A stretch of 64,000 nucleotides of DNA from Longicatena caecimuris (GTDB taxonomy: Bacteria > Bacillota_I > Bacilli_A > Erysipelotrichales > Erysipelotrichaceae). The notes beneath the pieces were generated by a model. That model saw only the letters and a program-made list of their open reading frames with translations, was not told where the DNA came from and searched no databases. Below, in pieces: positions 18,085-27,391 of the stretch. The stretch is from contig NZ_SMBP01000008.1 of NCBI RefSeq assembly GCF_004341945.1, forward strand, positions 1 to 64,000, written 5' to 3'. A program made the translations under genes and the position numbers. Each line of letters opens with the position of its first letter. Position 1 is the first letter of the stretch.

Positions 18085-19293
18085 ATGGGTATGCCTGAAA
18101 CAGAGGTCGTGAAAGTACAAATGTTTGAGGATTTGGTACTTCGTTATCGACAAAATCTTGTCAGCAGTCATGATTTTCATTCGGACAAGATTGCGAAATT
18201 GCTGGTATATTTTTTGATGAATCATACACGAATTATTGAGGGTAGTGAGTTATGTGACTTTCTTTGGCAAAAAGGAGAAAGTAACAATCCAATCGGAGCG
18301 CTGAAAAATTTAGTATATCGTTTAAGAGTTACGCTCAAAGATACTTTAAAAAGAGATGACTTTATCGTTACCAAACGCGGGGCTTATGGATGGAATCCGG
18401 ATATCTTGTGTGAATTAGATTTTGAAATTTTTGAAGCTTCTTTTCATGAAGCTAAGGCAGCAAAAGACAGAGATGAAAAAAAGGAGTATCTAGAGCGCTG
18501 TGTGAATTTATATCGGGGCCCTTTTTTGCCTAAATTAAGCGGCGATCATGTGATTCTTACATCAGCAACATATTTTCAATCGTTGTATCATTCCATTATT
18601 AAAGATTTGTCCGCTATTTATGATGAAGAGCATTTATATGACACGATTGAAAAACTATGTAATCGGGCATTGAAATTTGAAACATTAGATGAAAAGATTC
18701 ATTATTACCTAATTAAGTCTTATCTTTGTCAAGGTAAGAAGAAATTGGCGATGCATCACTACAAACAGACGGTAGATTTGCTTTATTCACAGTTAGGTAT
18801 ACAACCGGATAATGAATTAAAAAATCTTTATCAGGAGATGTTGAAAGACCAAAAGGAACAGGAGCTGGATTTGCAAAAGATTCAAAGCAACATCCAAGCG
18901 GAAGGCTCGCCCAATGGTGCGTATTATTGTGAGTATGGCGTATTCCAAAATATTTACAGTTTACAAGCACGTCAGGCGAAAAGGTTAGGTATTTCTGTTT
19001 ATTGCGGTTTGATTACGGTGAAACCAATGCTCAACATTCCTAAAGGAAGTAAGATGTATTTAAATTTAATTGATCGTGCAATGAAAAACTTGCAGCATAT
19101 TTTAAGCATTTCTTTGCGTAGTGGCGATGTGATATCACGATTTAGCATGACCCAGTTTATTGTCCTATTGCCTACATGTAATTATGATACCGGCATTATG
19201 GTCATGAATCGTATTAATGAGAATTTTCATATCTATGATCCAACTTGTAAAGTGAAGTTGCTTTGTGAAGTAAAGGAATTAGAACTTAGTTAA
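18085..19293 (+). CDS. SARP/BTAD-type transcriptional activator
   Basis: Of three clustered ATGs, the one at 18085 is best spaced (6 bases) from AGAAGG. The 402-residue protein has an OmpR-like winged helix (about 5-105; ALKNLVYRLRVTLKD, then FIVTKRGAYGWN) and a bacterial transcriptional activation domain with TPR-like helices (about 110-265). This is the AfsR/DnrI (SARP) layout. The C-terminal part (about 285-402) resembles a degenerate GGDEF domain, with SMTQF in place of GGDEF before VLLP. It precedes the SipW/TasA-like locus in the same direction, and SARP-style direct repeats stand before all three downstream units, so it is very likely their activator. Confidence 0.88.
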   Translation: MGMPETEVVKVQMFEDLVLRYRQNLVSSHDFHSDKIAKLLVYFLMNHTRIIEGSELCDFLWQKGESNNPIGALKNLVYRLRVTLKDTLKRDDFIVTKRGAYGWNPDILCELDFEIFEASFHEAKAAKDRDEKKEYLERCVNLYRGPFLPKLSGDHVILTSATYFQSLYHSIIKDLSAIYDEEHLYDTIEKLCNRALKFETLDEKIHYYLIKSYLCQGKKKLAMHHYKQTVDLLYSQLGIQPDNELKNLYQEMLKDQKEQELDLQKIQSNIQAEGSPNGAYYCEYGVFQNIYSLQARQAKRLGISVYCGLITVKPMLNIPKGSKMYLNLIDRAMKNLQHILSISLRSGDVISRFSMTQFIVLLPTCNYDTGIMVMNRINENFHIYDPTCKVKLLCEVKELELS

Positions 19294-19303
19294 GATACCT
19301 CCC

Positions 19304-19330
19304 AAAATCAGATGCCAGCCATCTGATTTT
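19304..19330 (+). terminator. terminator after the SARP gene
   Basis: AAAATCAGATG-ccagc-CATCTGATTTT is a perfect 11-bp stem. It separates the regulator from the surface genes, which therefore need their own promoter. Confidence 0.7.
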
Positions 19331-19359
19331 CGTATGTTATATCATAACACTCTTTCATA

Positions 19360-19390
19360 TGTGACCGCTCTGTGACTTTGTTTTGATAAT
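19360..19390 (+). promoter_or_regulatory. SARP-type direct repeats and -10, unit 1
   Basis: TGTGACcgctcTGTGAC: two identical hexamers 11 bp apart (19360 and 19371), then 8 bases, then GATAAT (19385-19390). There is no normal -35. Known SARP operators are 11-bp-phased direct repeats ending about 8 bp before the -10, which this matches. Confidence 0.75.
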
Positions 19391-19463
19391 ATGATAGCGT
19401 AAGAAAGTATCATATCCATATTTGTAAAATATATAGTAAAGAATGGCAAGGAGGATGTAATAT

Positions 19464-22400
19464 ATGAAAAAGAAACTGTTGTGCTCTTTCGCAATATGTA
19501 TGAGTTGTGTCATGATGTTAAGTGCCTTTTGCAATCGTGAAGGATTTTTGTTTGCCAATGAAGCAATGGCCCAGGTTGTGGAAGAGACGGTAAATGATCA
19601 AACGGATGCAACAGAAGAAACCTCAGATGATAAAACCGTGCTTTCTGAAGATACAAAAGAAGCGGCAAAGGAAGTAACGCCGGTTTCAGAAGAAAAAGAA
19701 ATGGAAGATCAGATGGTGCCTGTAACACTGACATCAGAAATACACAATGGTGTAAAAGTTGTCGTTCAAGGAGACAGTGTGACGTTGGCAAATGGTAAAA
19801 AGGTGCTGGTTGAAGAGTTGCCAAAAGCAGAGCTTGTGAAAGTGAATACGGTTTTAGAAACTGTTTTGCAAGAAGAAAGCGAAATTCAAGCATATGATAT
19901 CACCTTAAAAGATGATAAAGGAAATATCATACAGCCGGCGGGAGAAGTAAAGGTTTCTTTTGTGAATATCGAACAAACACAAGAGGTCGATGTCTATCAT
20001 GTTGATCCTGATCATAAGAACGTTGAAAATATGAAGGCCATACAGGCTAAGGATGGTTCGCTTTCATTTGAAACAACACATTTTAGTACCTATGTTTTAA
20101 GAACGCCAATGCCAAGAGTCACCGATCCCATCGGAGATATCGAGACACTGCAGATAGAAATGCGTAATTATCCTTACACAATATATGCTTATGGATTTGC
20201 GAATTCAATCAAGATTCATGTATATGGCTTGGAAGATACAAAAACGTATCCTGCAAACAATGGTAGTTTTTATCGATTCAATACGTATAATATGCAAATA
20301 CCTTTAGAAATGGGACTATTGAGCAATACATATGAAATCGAAAAAGTTGTAACAAAGAAACTTGGGTTTATGAACTATGATAAAAATACGGTTGCAAATG
20401 GAACATTACTTCCTGTAAATGAAGGGAAGGTAACGCTGCACCTTACAGGAGATAATAAAGGCGCTGATTTCATTGATATATATGTAAAACCTAAGAATCC
20501 AAGCAAGAAAACATTAATTTTAAAAAATGCGTTAGACCCTACAGGATTGAGTGCTGCAGAACAAGAGACAGAATTGAAAAAGACCTATAAATATCAATTG
20601 TTCGATGCGTATACAAATGAGCCTATCAAACAAATGCTTTCATATGATTTGATCATTGATGGTAAAGCTACTTCCTTGACGACGTTAGATGATGGAATCT
20701 TGCGGGCGAAAGTTGGACGAGAACTTCAAATTGATGTTACGAAATTCAGTGGCCAAGAGGTATATATCAAGCAATTAAGCGGTGCGCGATATGAAACTAG
20801 CATAAAAATGAATGATGAGAACTTTAAGGTTTCATCTGATAAAAAATCAACAGTATTTGTCGCTAGCGAAACCTTACCAACGATGATAACGTATAAAAAC
20901 AAACGATTGGACATTGATGATTTAGTTGAACACAATAAGACATCGACGATTGTCGATTGGGAGAAGCGTACATATAATATTCATTTAAGCGCAGGATATA
21001 AAAATAATGAGGTAACGACGGTAGAAAACATGGATGTCCAATTTGTTTTAGATACTTCAGGAAGTATGTTATCGACAGATGCCGCAACTCCTCTCCACAC
21101 GCTTAATGATGTAAACAAATTAAATAAAAAGGCCATTTATTTTACCAAACCATATAAATTGACACAGGATATACAATATTCTCAGGGAATAACTTTTACC
21201 GCATTTGATAATGAAGCGGAATATACGAAACAGATTAAAGAGCGTTTAGCATCACATTTTTATCAAAATGGCAATGTTTATGGGGTTATCAGTACAGATA
21301 ATAATACACTTTTATTTTATGACAATACCAGTGAGGAATGGAAATACATCGACATTAAGAAGAATGGGACGGTTAGTACCAGTGGTGCAAAAACGCTGAC
21401 AAATGAGATCGTTGGTAAATATCCCGTAGTGTATTGTGATCGTTCCAGTGTTCTAATAGATGCAGTATCAAGTTTTGTGAAAGGGATGAATGCGGATAGC
21501 AATGTATCTATTATCACATTTGGCAATAATGCTACAGATGTAACAAAGGGATTTGTTAATGTTGGAAAAAATAAAGAAGAATTGTTGCAGACGATATTAA
21601 AATGCTCTGGTACACCATATCAAGGAACCAATATGGCAGATGGATTAACGATGGCAAAAAAGCAAATTGACAATACTCCTTCTTCTAATAACTGTTATAG
21701 CATTGTCTTTTCCGATGGTGCGCCAAGTTTACCAAAGGATATCGCAGAACAGGCGGCTGTGGATGCTGCCAAAGCTTTGAAAAAAGTAAGCTTAACCTAT
21801 GCTGTTTGTGCGGGTGAAGCGGATAAAGATTTTATGAAAAATAAGATAGCTTCCAGTCCTGATCAATTTTTAAGTACAGATAATATGACGGATATTTATG
21901 ATTTATTACAAATTATCAGTGATGAAGTGGGAGCTGCATCAATTCATGCGAAAATAACGGACTATATTGATCCTCATTTCACTTTGATTGATGAGCAAGG
22001 CAACCCATTACATGTCGGCGATAAGATCCTTGGTGGTGAAGGCATTATCGGAACTGTTGGACAGGATGAAAACGGCTGGTTTGTCACATGGGAAAATCAG
22101 TTGATTACTACCGGAGATAGTACCTGGTCAGTAAATATTAAGGTACAGGCGAAAGATGCATTTATGGGGAATAATGAAGTCACGACAAATGGCAATGGCT
22201 CCCAGATTGAAATACCTGATGGCGATACTACAAAAATTATCGAATTTGATAAACCGGTGGTAAATGTGAAAGAGTTAACGCTGACGGGTGGGGAGAATAG
22301 TGAAATTATTTTCTATGGTGAAGAAGAAGATTATGCTGCTATATTTGAAAATAAACGGCCTGCCTTTACCGCATCAGGTGAGGTAACGATTCCACCGTTA

Positions 22401-23090
22401 ACTTCTGATGAATTTAAACAACTGTTAAGTGATGATGCAACAAAGATTGAAAAAACCTATAGTTTTGATGACCGAAAAGCAGGTATCTTTCTGTATTCGG
22501 TTGAAACCAAGGGCGATAGTAAGACGATATTATGTACGTATATACCAAATACAGAGTCTGATGAAGAATACACGACCAATCGTGTCAGTGCGAAATGGGT
22601 GTATACGCTTAAGAAGGTAAAAGGGCAGTTGGATATAACGAAAACCATCAAGGAAGCCTATACATCAGAGAAACAAATAAAGGCAAATCAAAGCTTTATT
22701 TTCCGTATTGAAAGAAGATTGAAAAAAGAAGATGAAAAACCGGTAGAGGTATTCTATCAGGCGATTAATTTCTCTGCCAATACAAATGAAACTAGTAAAA
22801 CCATATCCGTGAAAGGTCTGAAAAAAGGCTATTATACGGTGATAGAAGAAACGAACTGGTCCTGGAAGTATCAGTTGGTTGCCCAATCGGATAATGATGA
22901 ACAGAATATAACGAATAATGAATTACTGTTTATTGGTCAAGAACATGGCATGTATTACGGTGTTGAAGAAGGTACGAAGGTAGCGGATATCAAAGATAAT
23001 CCAAGAAAATCTTATTTTACAAACAATCTTAGCAACACCTTAAAAGATGTATTAGGCGATGTAGCTGCGGCTATCAACTTACTGAACTAG
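19464..23090 (+). CDS. large secreted vWA-domain surface protein with Cna-B-like C-terminus
   Basis: A 1208-residue protein beginning after AAGGAGG, with a signal peptide (hydrophobic to about residue 25). An acidic Glu/Thr-rich segment follows, then beta-rich regions, a von Willebrand A domain starting near 525 with the MIDAS motif DTSGS at 530-534, GTNMADGL and SDGAP, and a C-terminal region (about 1050-1170) resembling Cna-B or DUF7601 pilin domains (QLDITKTI ... GLKKGYYTVIEET). No LPXTG motif or terminal membrane helix is present, so attachment must come through partners. vWA proteins of this type are often tip adhesins of pili. It is first in a unit with a SipW peptidase and a TasA-like protein, so a fibre-tip adhesin role is likely but inferred. 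Confidence 0.85.
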   Translation: MKKKLLCSFAICMSCVMMLSAFCNREGFLFANEAMAQVVEETVNDQTDATEETSDDKTVLSEDTKEAAKEVTPVSEEKEMEDQMVPVTLTSEIHNGVKVVVQGDSVTLANGKKVLVEELPKAELVKVNTVLETVLQEESEIQAYDITLKDDKGNIIQPAGEVKVSFVNIEQTQEVDVYHVDPDHKNVENMKAIQAKDGSLSFETTHFSTYVLRTPMPRVTDPIGDIETLQIEMRNYPYTIYAYGFANSIKIHVYGLEDTKTYPANNGSFYRFNTYNMQIPLEMGLLSNTYEIEKVVTKKLGFMNYDKNTVANGTLLPVNEGKVTLHLTGDNKGADFIDIYVKPKNPSKKTLILKNALDPTGLSAAEQETELKKTYKYQLFDAYTNEPIKQMLSYDLIIDGKATSLTTLDDGILRAKVGRELQIDVTKFSGQEVYIKQLSGARYETSIKMNDENFKVSSDKKSTVFVASETLPTMITYKNKRLDIDDLVEHNKTSTIVDWEKRTYNIHLSAGYKNNEVTTVENMDVQFVLDTSGSMLSTDAATPLHTLNDVNKLNKKAIYFTKPYKLTQDIQYSQGITFTAFDNEAEYTKQIKERLASHFYQNGNVYGVISTDNNTLLFYDNTSEEWKYIDIKKNGTVSTSGAKTLTNEIVGKYPVVYCDRSSVLIDAVSSFVKGMNADSNVSIITFGNNATDVTKGFVNVGKNKEELLQTILKCSGTPYQGTNMADGLTMAKKQIDNTPSSNNCYSIVFSDGAPSLPKDIAEQAAVDAAKALKKVSLTYAVCAGEADKDFMKNKIASSPDQFLSTDNMTDIYDLLQIISDEVGAASIHAKITDYIDPHFTLIDEQGNPLHVGDKILGGEGIIGTVGQDENGWFVTWENQLITTGDSTWSVNIKVQAKDAFMGNNEVTTNGNGSQIEIPDGDTTKIIEFDKPVVNVKELTLTGGENSEIIFYGEEEDYAAIFENKRPAFTASGEVTIPPLTSDEFKQLLSDDATKIEKTYSFDDRKAGIFLYSVETKGDSKTILCTYIPNTESDEEYTTNRVSAKWVYTLKKVKGQLDITKTIKEAYTSEKQIKANQSFIFRIERRLKKEDEKPVEVFYQAINFSANTNETSKTISVKGLKKGYYTVIEETNWSWKYQLVAQSDNDEQNITNNELLFIGQEHGMYYGVEEGTKVADIKDNPRKSYFTNNLSNTLKDVLGDVAAAINLLN

Positions 23091-23104
23091 AAAAGGGGAA
23101 ACTT

Positions 23105-23596
23105 ATGAAAAAGATATCGAATATATTATCTACGCTTCTACTGATTGTCGTCGTAATTCTTGCCTGCATCTTCTTCGTCCCAAGGCTGTTTGGTATACAG
23201 ACAATGGCCGTGTTGAGCGGAAGCATGGAGCCTCATTTTCATGTGGGTAGCTTAGTTTTTGTAAAAGATGCCGAAATCACAGATTTTGAAAAGGATGATA
23301 TCGTAACATTTAAGATTGGCAATGGAGATACTGTGGTAACGCATCGAGTGACGCAAGTGACAAAAAAAGGATTGAAAACTAAAGGCGATGCAAATCATAG
23401 TGAGGATGGAGGCTTGGTGACATCAGCGAATCTTGTCGGCAAAGCATTTTCCTTCTCCATACCGGTTTTAGGATATCTCGCTGTTTACATGAGCAGTCAA
23501 ACAGGAATCATTCTGTTGATAGGCGCAATCATCTTGGTCTTTGTATTGTCTTATATAGGAAGTCTGTTTGATAAAAAGGAGAAAGGAGCAAATTAA
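23105..23596 (+). CDS. sipW: SipW-type (ER-type) signal peptidase I
   Basis: A 163-residue membrane peptidase with an N-terminal membrane segment (about 8-28), the SGSMEP box (catalytic Ser40), THRV with His80 where ordinary bacterial signal peptidases have Lys, GDANHSED (Asp95 and Asp101) and a C-terminal membrane segment (about 130-155). The Ser/His dyad marks the ER/SipW class, which in Bacillus matures TasA and TapA. It lies 14 bases after the vWA gene and immediately before a run of TasA-like genes, its presumed substrates. Confidence 0.93.
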   Translation: MKKISNILSTLLLIVVVILACIFFVPRLFGIQTMAVLSGSMEPHFHVGSLVFVKDAEITDFEKDDIVTFKIGNGDTVVTHRVTQVTKKGLKTKGDANHSEDGGLVTSANLVGKAFSFSIPVLGYLAVYMSSQTGIILLIGAIILVFVLSYIGSLFDKKEKGAN

Positions 23597-23597
23597 C

Positions 23598-24257
23598 ATG
23601 AAGAATCTACATAAAAAAACACAATGGTTGATTGGTATTCTCATTCTTTTGTGTGTAAGTTGTGGAATAACGTTTGCCCTTCTTTCGCAAAAATCGCAGA
23701 CATCGGTAAATAACTTTACCGGGGGAGCGGCTATTGAACAGAAAGTGAATATCGCTATTCTTGAAAATGGCGCAACAACGCGTTATGAAGATGGTGAAGA
23801 AAATAATTTACATACCATTGGCAATGGTTCTTATGGAAAGGCAGTAAGCATTCAGAATGTGAATACTACAGAGTATCCGACAAAGGCTGCCTACATAAGA
23901 GTACGCTTTGTGACGGCTTTGAAAAATACGAGCGATGCGACTTACACCTACGATGATAAGGTTAAGGTCATTGCCACATTCAGTAATTCATCCTTGTGGA
24001 AATATGATGAGGCCACAAAAACGTTTTATTACACGGAAAAAGTAGCACCTGATGCCAAGACACAAGATTTGTTAAAAAGCGTGAAAGTTACGGATGTTTC
24101 ATCTGCATATCAAGTGGAAATTAAGGTCTTAGCAGATGCGATTGAAGCGGATCAGGCTACCATGAACAAGGTTTGGGGCATGGAGGATTTCAATGCTTTG
24201 CAAAAGCTTCCGACAACCCTTGATCTTATAAAGATGCAAATACCAAAGCAATCCTAA
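23598..24257 (+). CDS. SipW-dependent TasA/camelysin-like protein 1
   Basis: Start at 23598 after AAAGGAG, one base past the peptidase stop. The 219-residue protein has a signal region ending ITFALLSQKSQTSVNNFTGG-like, matching the pattern of SipW substrates (small residue, T/F/L, A, L/Y, then a short polar stretch and an N-x-F motif). The rest is a beta-rich domain with a closing segment VLADAIEADQATMNKVWG similar to other camelysins. No anchor is seen. It is the last gene of unit 1 and probably a fibre subunit or assembly partner. Confidence 0.82.
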   Translation: MKNLHKKTQWLIGILILLCVSCGITFALLSQKSQTSVNNFTGGAAIEQKVNIAILENGATTRYEDGEENNLHTIGNGSYGKAVSIQNVNTTEYPTKAAYIRVRFVTALKNTSDATYTYDDKVKVIATFSNSSLWKYDEATKTFYYTEKVAPDAKTQDLLKSVKVTDVSSAYQVEIKVLADAIEADQATMNKVWGMEDFNALQKLPTTLDLIKMQIPKQS

Positions 24258-24292
24258 ACACGCTTATTCGTGTATAAATAAGATAAGAAAGA

Positions 24293-24323
24293 AAGCCATA
24301 TCTAAGGAAGATGTGGTTTTTTT
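24293..24323 (+). terminator. terminator ending surface unit 1
   Basis: AAGCCATATC / GATGTGGTTT forms ten pairs (two G-U) around a 7-base loop and is followed by Ts. Confidence 0.7.
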
Positions 24324-24352
24324 CTAGAAAAAAATATAAAAATCTTTTTTCT

Positions 24353-24385
24353 TGTTACCATTATGTGACTACCTAAATGGATAAT
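24353..24385 (+). promoter_or_regulatory. SARP-type direct repeats and -10, unit 2
   Basis: TGTTACcattaTGTGAC: hexamers starting at 24353 and 24364, again 11 bp apart, one mismatch between them. GATAAT follows at 24380-24385, 10 bases after the second repeat. Confidence 0.65.
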
Positions 24386-24414
24386 AGGAGTGTCAAAAGA
24401 AAGGAGGTCACAGG

Positions 24415-25107
24415 ATGGGCATGAAAAAAACAATACATAAAGTAGCAATCGCAACGATTATGATAATAGCGTTATCCGCAGGAATGACATTTGCATTACT
24501 AAGTCATGTAACCGAAAGTGTTACGAATGTATTTGCATCTGATAAGAATTTGTCATTGGAACTGCGTGAACCACAGTGGGATGGCTATACATTTGATGAT
24601 ACCTACCCTACGGATATCCTTCCGGGTACAAGTGTAAAACCGGGTACGGAAAACAGCGGATTACAGATGGCTGAGAACTATCTGCCGGGGAATGTAATCA
24701 GTAAAGATCCCATGGTTAAAAACACAAGCGATGGTCTAAGTGAATGGGTTGCCATTAAAGTACAGTACTTTGATGAAAATGGTAAGGCAATTGGGAAAAC
24801 TGATTTCCAGAAAAAATATGCGAAAACCGCTTATCAAAACGATGAAGTTAATCCTAATTTCGTGAAAATTTCAGATCATGCGGCTATCGAAGAGTTATAT
24901 ATGTATACAAGAACATTGGATACAACTGCTGGTAAGAATATAACCGAACCGTTATTCTCATCCGTTATTGTAAATAAAGATTTAACACCAAACAGTAAGA
25001 ATATGTGGCCGACTTTTAGTATCAAGGTAACTGGCTATGCGGTACAAAGCGATGGAGTCAGCGAAGATGCAGCTAGGCAGGCATTAATTGAATTAGCAAA
25101 AGGATAA
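24415..25107 (+). CDS. SipW-dependent TasA/camelysin-like protein 2
   Basis: A 230-residue protein starting after a near-perfect AAAGGAGGT. The signal region ends MTFALLSHVTESVTNVFAS. The mature part contains EPQWDGYTF, a P-G-x-V-I-S-K-D-P motif (residues about 90-100) and KNTSDGLSEWVAIKV, the typical TasA core in which N-x-S and W/Y-V-A/R-V/I strands follow a PG-x-x-x-KDP turn. First gene of unit 2. It shares EPxWDG with the third gene of this unit, suggesting duplication. Confidence 0.85.
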   Translation: MGMKKTIHKVAIATIMIIALSAGMTFALLSHVTESVTNVFASDKNLSLELREPQWDGYTFDDTYPTDILPGTSVKPGTENSGLQMAENYLPGNVISKDPMVKNTSDGLSEWVAIKVQYFDENGKAIGKTDFQKKYAKTAYQNDEVNPNFVKISDHAAIEELYMYTRTLDTTAGKNITEPLFSSVIVNKDLTPNSKNMWPTFSIKVTGYAVQSDGVSEDAARQALIELAKG

Positions 25108-25130
25108 GGAAATCCTGGGAGGAAAGTAAA

Positions 25131-25913
25131 ATGAAAGCAAATAAAAAATTTTTCGGTACAGCATTGGCATTAGCCTTAGCATGTGGTGTTGGCATTGGAG
25201 CAACACTTGCGTATTTAAACCATGTGACAGAAGATAAAGTCAATACATTTACAAGTAGCAAGGATATTCAAACGGAGATTACCGAAACAGAATTCCATGA
25301 CGATATCGCAAGCAATTATTATCCTGGACAGGTTATCACAAAAAATCCGGGCATGGTAAACAATAGTGATACAGAAAGCATTTGGGTAGCTGTGAAGTTG
25401 GATTATGTAGATAACGACAAGAAAAAAGTATCGGCAGCAGAGTTTGAAAAATATGCCAGCATTGTCTATGGTTCTGAAGGTAATTATCAGAATGGTGTAA
25501 ATCCTGCTTGGATCAAAATAGCAAGCAACAATACAAGTGATGTGTATATGTTTTCACAGCAGGTAGCACCTCATACTACAACAAATCCTACAGTGTTTGA
25601 TGCCGTAAAGGTAAATACCGGCATTAAAGAAGTAATTAAAACAGAGTATGAAACGACGACCATTTATGATAAAGATAAGAATCCGATTGATGTAAAAAAT
25701 GAAGAAGTTAATACTAGCGTTGATTATTACATCGCTAATGAGCAAGGTGATCTTGTAAAAACCGATGTCTTTACATTGCCAAAGTTTGAAGTTGTTGTAA
25801 AAGGCTTTGCGATGCAGGCAACCGGTGTTGATGAAGCAACAGCGAAAACGGAATTGGTTAATTTAGTAAATGCCCATTTGGCAGATGGCGAAAACAGCTA
25901 TACAGCCAAGTAA
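25131..25913 (+). CDS. SipW-dependent TasA/camelysin-like protein 3
   Basis: A 260-residue protein preceded by GGGAGG. Signal region GATLAYLNHVTEDKVNTFTS fits the SipW pattern. The mature domain keeps YYPGQVITKNPG and VNNSDTESIWVAVKL, and a closing VVVKGFAMQATGVDEATAK. An inserted loop of about 40 residues (KTEYETTTIYDKDKN region) distinguishes it from its neighbours. Probable fibre subunit, second in unit 2. Confidence 0.85.
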   Translation: MKANKKFFGTALALALACGVGIGATLAYLNHVTEDKVNTFTSSKDIQTEITETEFHDDIASNYYPGQVITKNPGMVNNSDTESIWVAVKLDYVDNDKKKVSAAEFEKYASIVYGSEGNYQNGVNPAWIKIASNNTSDVYMFSQQVAPHTTTNPTVFDAVKVNTGIKEVIKTEYETTTIYDKDKNPIDVKNEEVNTSVDYYIANEQGDLVKTDVFTLPKFEVVVKGFAMQATGVDEATAKTELVNLVNAHLADGENSYTAK

Positions 25914-25936
25914 GTTTATAGAAACAGGAGGAAAAA

Positions 25937-26614
25937 ATGATGAAGAAGAGAACAAAATTAGGAGTATCACTGGCTTTGGTCGGAATTCTTGCGGTAGGTG
26001 GAACCTATGCATATTTGCAGTTTCAAACTGGCCCAGTTGAAAATACATTTACCTTTGGTGACAATGTAAATGGGGAAATCAAAGAGCCACATTGGGATGG
26101 CGAATGCTTTGAAGGAGAAACATGTGATATTGAGGCTACAGGTAAACAGGATGCACAAAACTTTACCCCAGGTCAGACAATTGCGAAAGACCCTCAGTTG
26201 AAAAACACTTCAAACGTACCTGCATATGCTGCTGTTAAAATTGAATATACAGGTGTTGAAAATGATACAGCTGTGACATCTTATGCGGCATTAAACAAAT
26301 TCGCAGAAATTGATTGGAATACAAATGATTGGTATTTCAATGCCGATCACACACTGGCAATTTATAAAAAAGCTTTACATCCAGATGAAAACAATGTTGA
26401 AAATAAAACAGTTCCAGTATTTACGAATGTAAAAATCAACGAACATGCCGTTTATCCAGAAGCAGGGGAAACCAATGATCTGGCAATGCATCACTTCCAG
26501 ATAAATGTAAAAGGTTATTTTGCACAAGCGGATAATATGGATGGCATGGACAGCATCTTGGCAGTGAAAACAGTATTTGAAGATTTTAAAGATTTTGAAG
26601 CTATTAACAAATAA
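25937..26614 (+). CDS. SipW-dependent TasA/camelysin-like protein 4
   Basis: A 225-residue protein after CAGGAGG. Signal region GGTYAYLQFQTGPVENTFTF. The mature part has EPHWDGECFEGETC, with two Cys nearby that could form a disulfide, FTPGQTIAKDPQLKNTSN, and a closing VKGYFAQADNMDGMD. Third of unit 2. Residues around EPxWDG match protein 2 of the cluster. Confidence 0.85.
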   Translation: MMKKRTKLGVSLALVGILAVGGTYAYLQFQTGPVENTFTFGDNVNGEIKEPHWDGECFEGETCDIEATGKQDAQNFTPGQTIAKDPQLKNTSNVPAYAAVKIEYTGVENDTAVTSYAALNKFAEIDWNTNDWYFNADHTLAIYKKALHPDENNVENKTVPVFTNVKINEHAVYPEAGETNDLAMHHFQINVKGYFAQADNMDGMDSILAVKTVFEDFKDFEAINK

Positions 26615-26636
26615 ATGAGAAAAGGAGAAAATGAAG

Positions 26637-27263
26637 ATGGTGAAAAATAAAAAAATGCTCGCGTTAGCATTCATTGGTGTATTAGCAGTTGCAGGCATTA
26701 CAGGAGGTACTTTGGCATACTTTACGGATTCAAAGGTTGCAGAAAATACGATTACGATGGGGGATGTCGATATTAATTTAGAAGAGCCTGAATATGATAA
26801 GAATCATCCGGATAAAGAAATTACGGATGTAACACCTAATCAGGTTATTGAAAAAGACCCTACGATCACAATCAAAGAAGGCTCTAAAGCAGCCTACATT
26901 CGTTGTAAGATTAATGTAACAAGTGATGATGAAACCGCATTGCCTGCTGGCTATGCAGAGGCTTTGATTGCCAATACAAATATGGATATGACATTATGGA
27001 AAAAAGGCGCTGATGGCTATTATTACTATAAGAATAAAGTGGAACCTGTAGCACCAAATAATACGGTGAAATTCTTTAGCGAAGTTAAGATTCCAGAAAC
27101 ATGGGGCAAAGAAATGGCTAATCGTTCCATCAGCATGGATGTTACAGCAGAGGCTATTCAGGCCGATAACTTTACACCGGCCATGGATGAAGATGGATTC
27201 ATTACGGGTTGGTTCATGAGTGATGGTACAACTCCGGTAACGCCTGATAATTATAACAATTAG
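26637..27263 (+). CDS. SipW-dependent TasA/camelysin-like protein 5
   Basis: Of two ATGs, 26637 is 9 bases from AGGAG while 26631 is only 3. The 208-residue protein carries the clearest signature of the family: GGTLAYFTDSKVAENTITMG followed by DVDINLEEPEYD, close to Bacillus TasA/CalY. The core has TPNQVIEKDPTI and AAYIRCKINV, closing with MDVTAEAIQADNF. Last gene of unit 2. It is the best candidate for the main filament protein. Confidence 0.9.
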   Translation: MVKNKKMLALAFIGVLAVAGITGGTLAYFTDSKVAENTITMGDVDINLEEPEYDKNHPDKEITDVTPNQVIEKDPTITIKEGSKAAYIRCKINVTSDDETALPAGYAEALIANTNMDMTLWKKGADGYYYYKNKVEPVAPNNTVKFFSEVKIPETWGKEMANRSISMDVTAEAIQADNFTPAMDEDGFITGWFMSDGTTPVTPDNYNN

Positions 27264-27275
27264 GTAAGGGTACAT

Positions 27276-27317
27276 AAGGGAACGCATAGGACAAATCGTT
27301 ATGGCGTTTCCTTTTTC
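27276..27317 (+). terminator. terminator ending surface unit 2
   Basis: GGGAACGC-ATA pairs with TAT-g-GCGTTTCC, followed by TTTTT. Confidence 0.65.
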
Positions 27318-27391
27318 GATAAAATAGAATTCACAGAAAGAACAATGCATCATCAAAAACATCGTAATATTTTACATGTATCTATTAGCTT

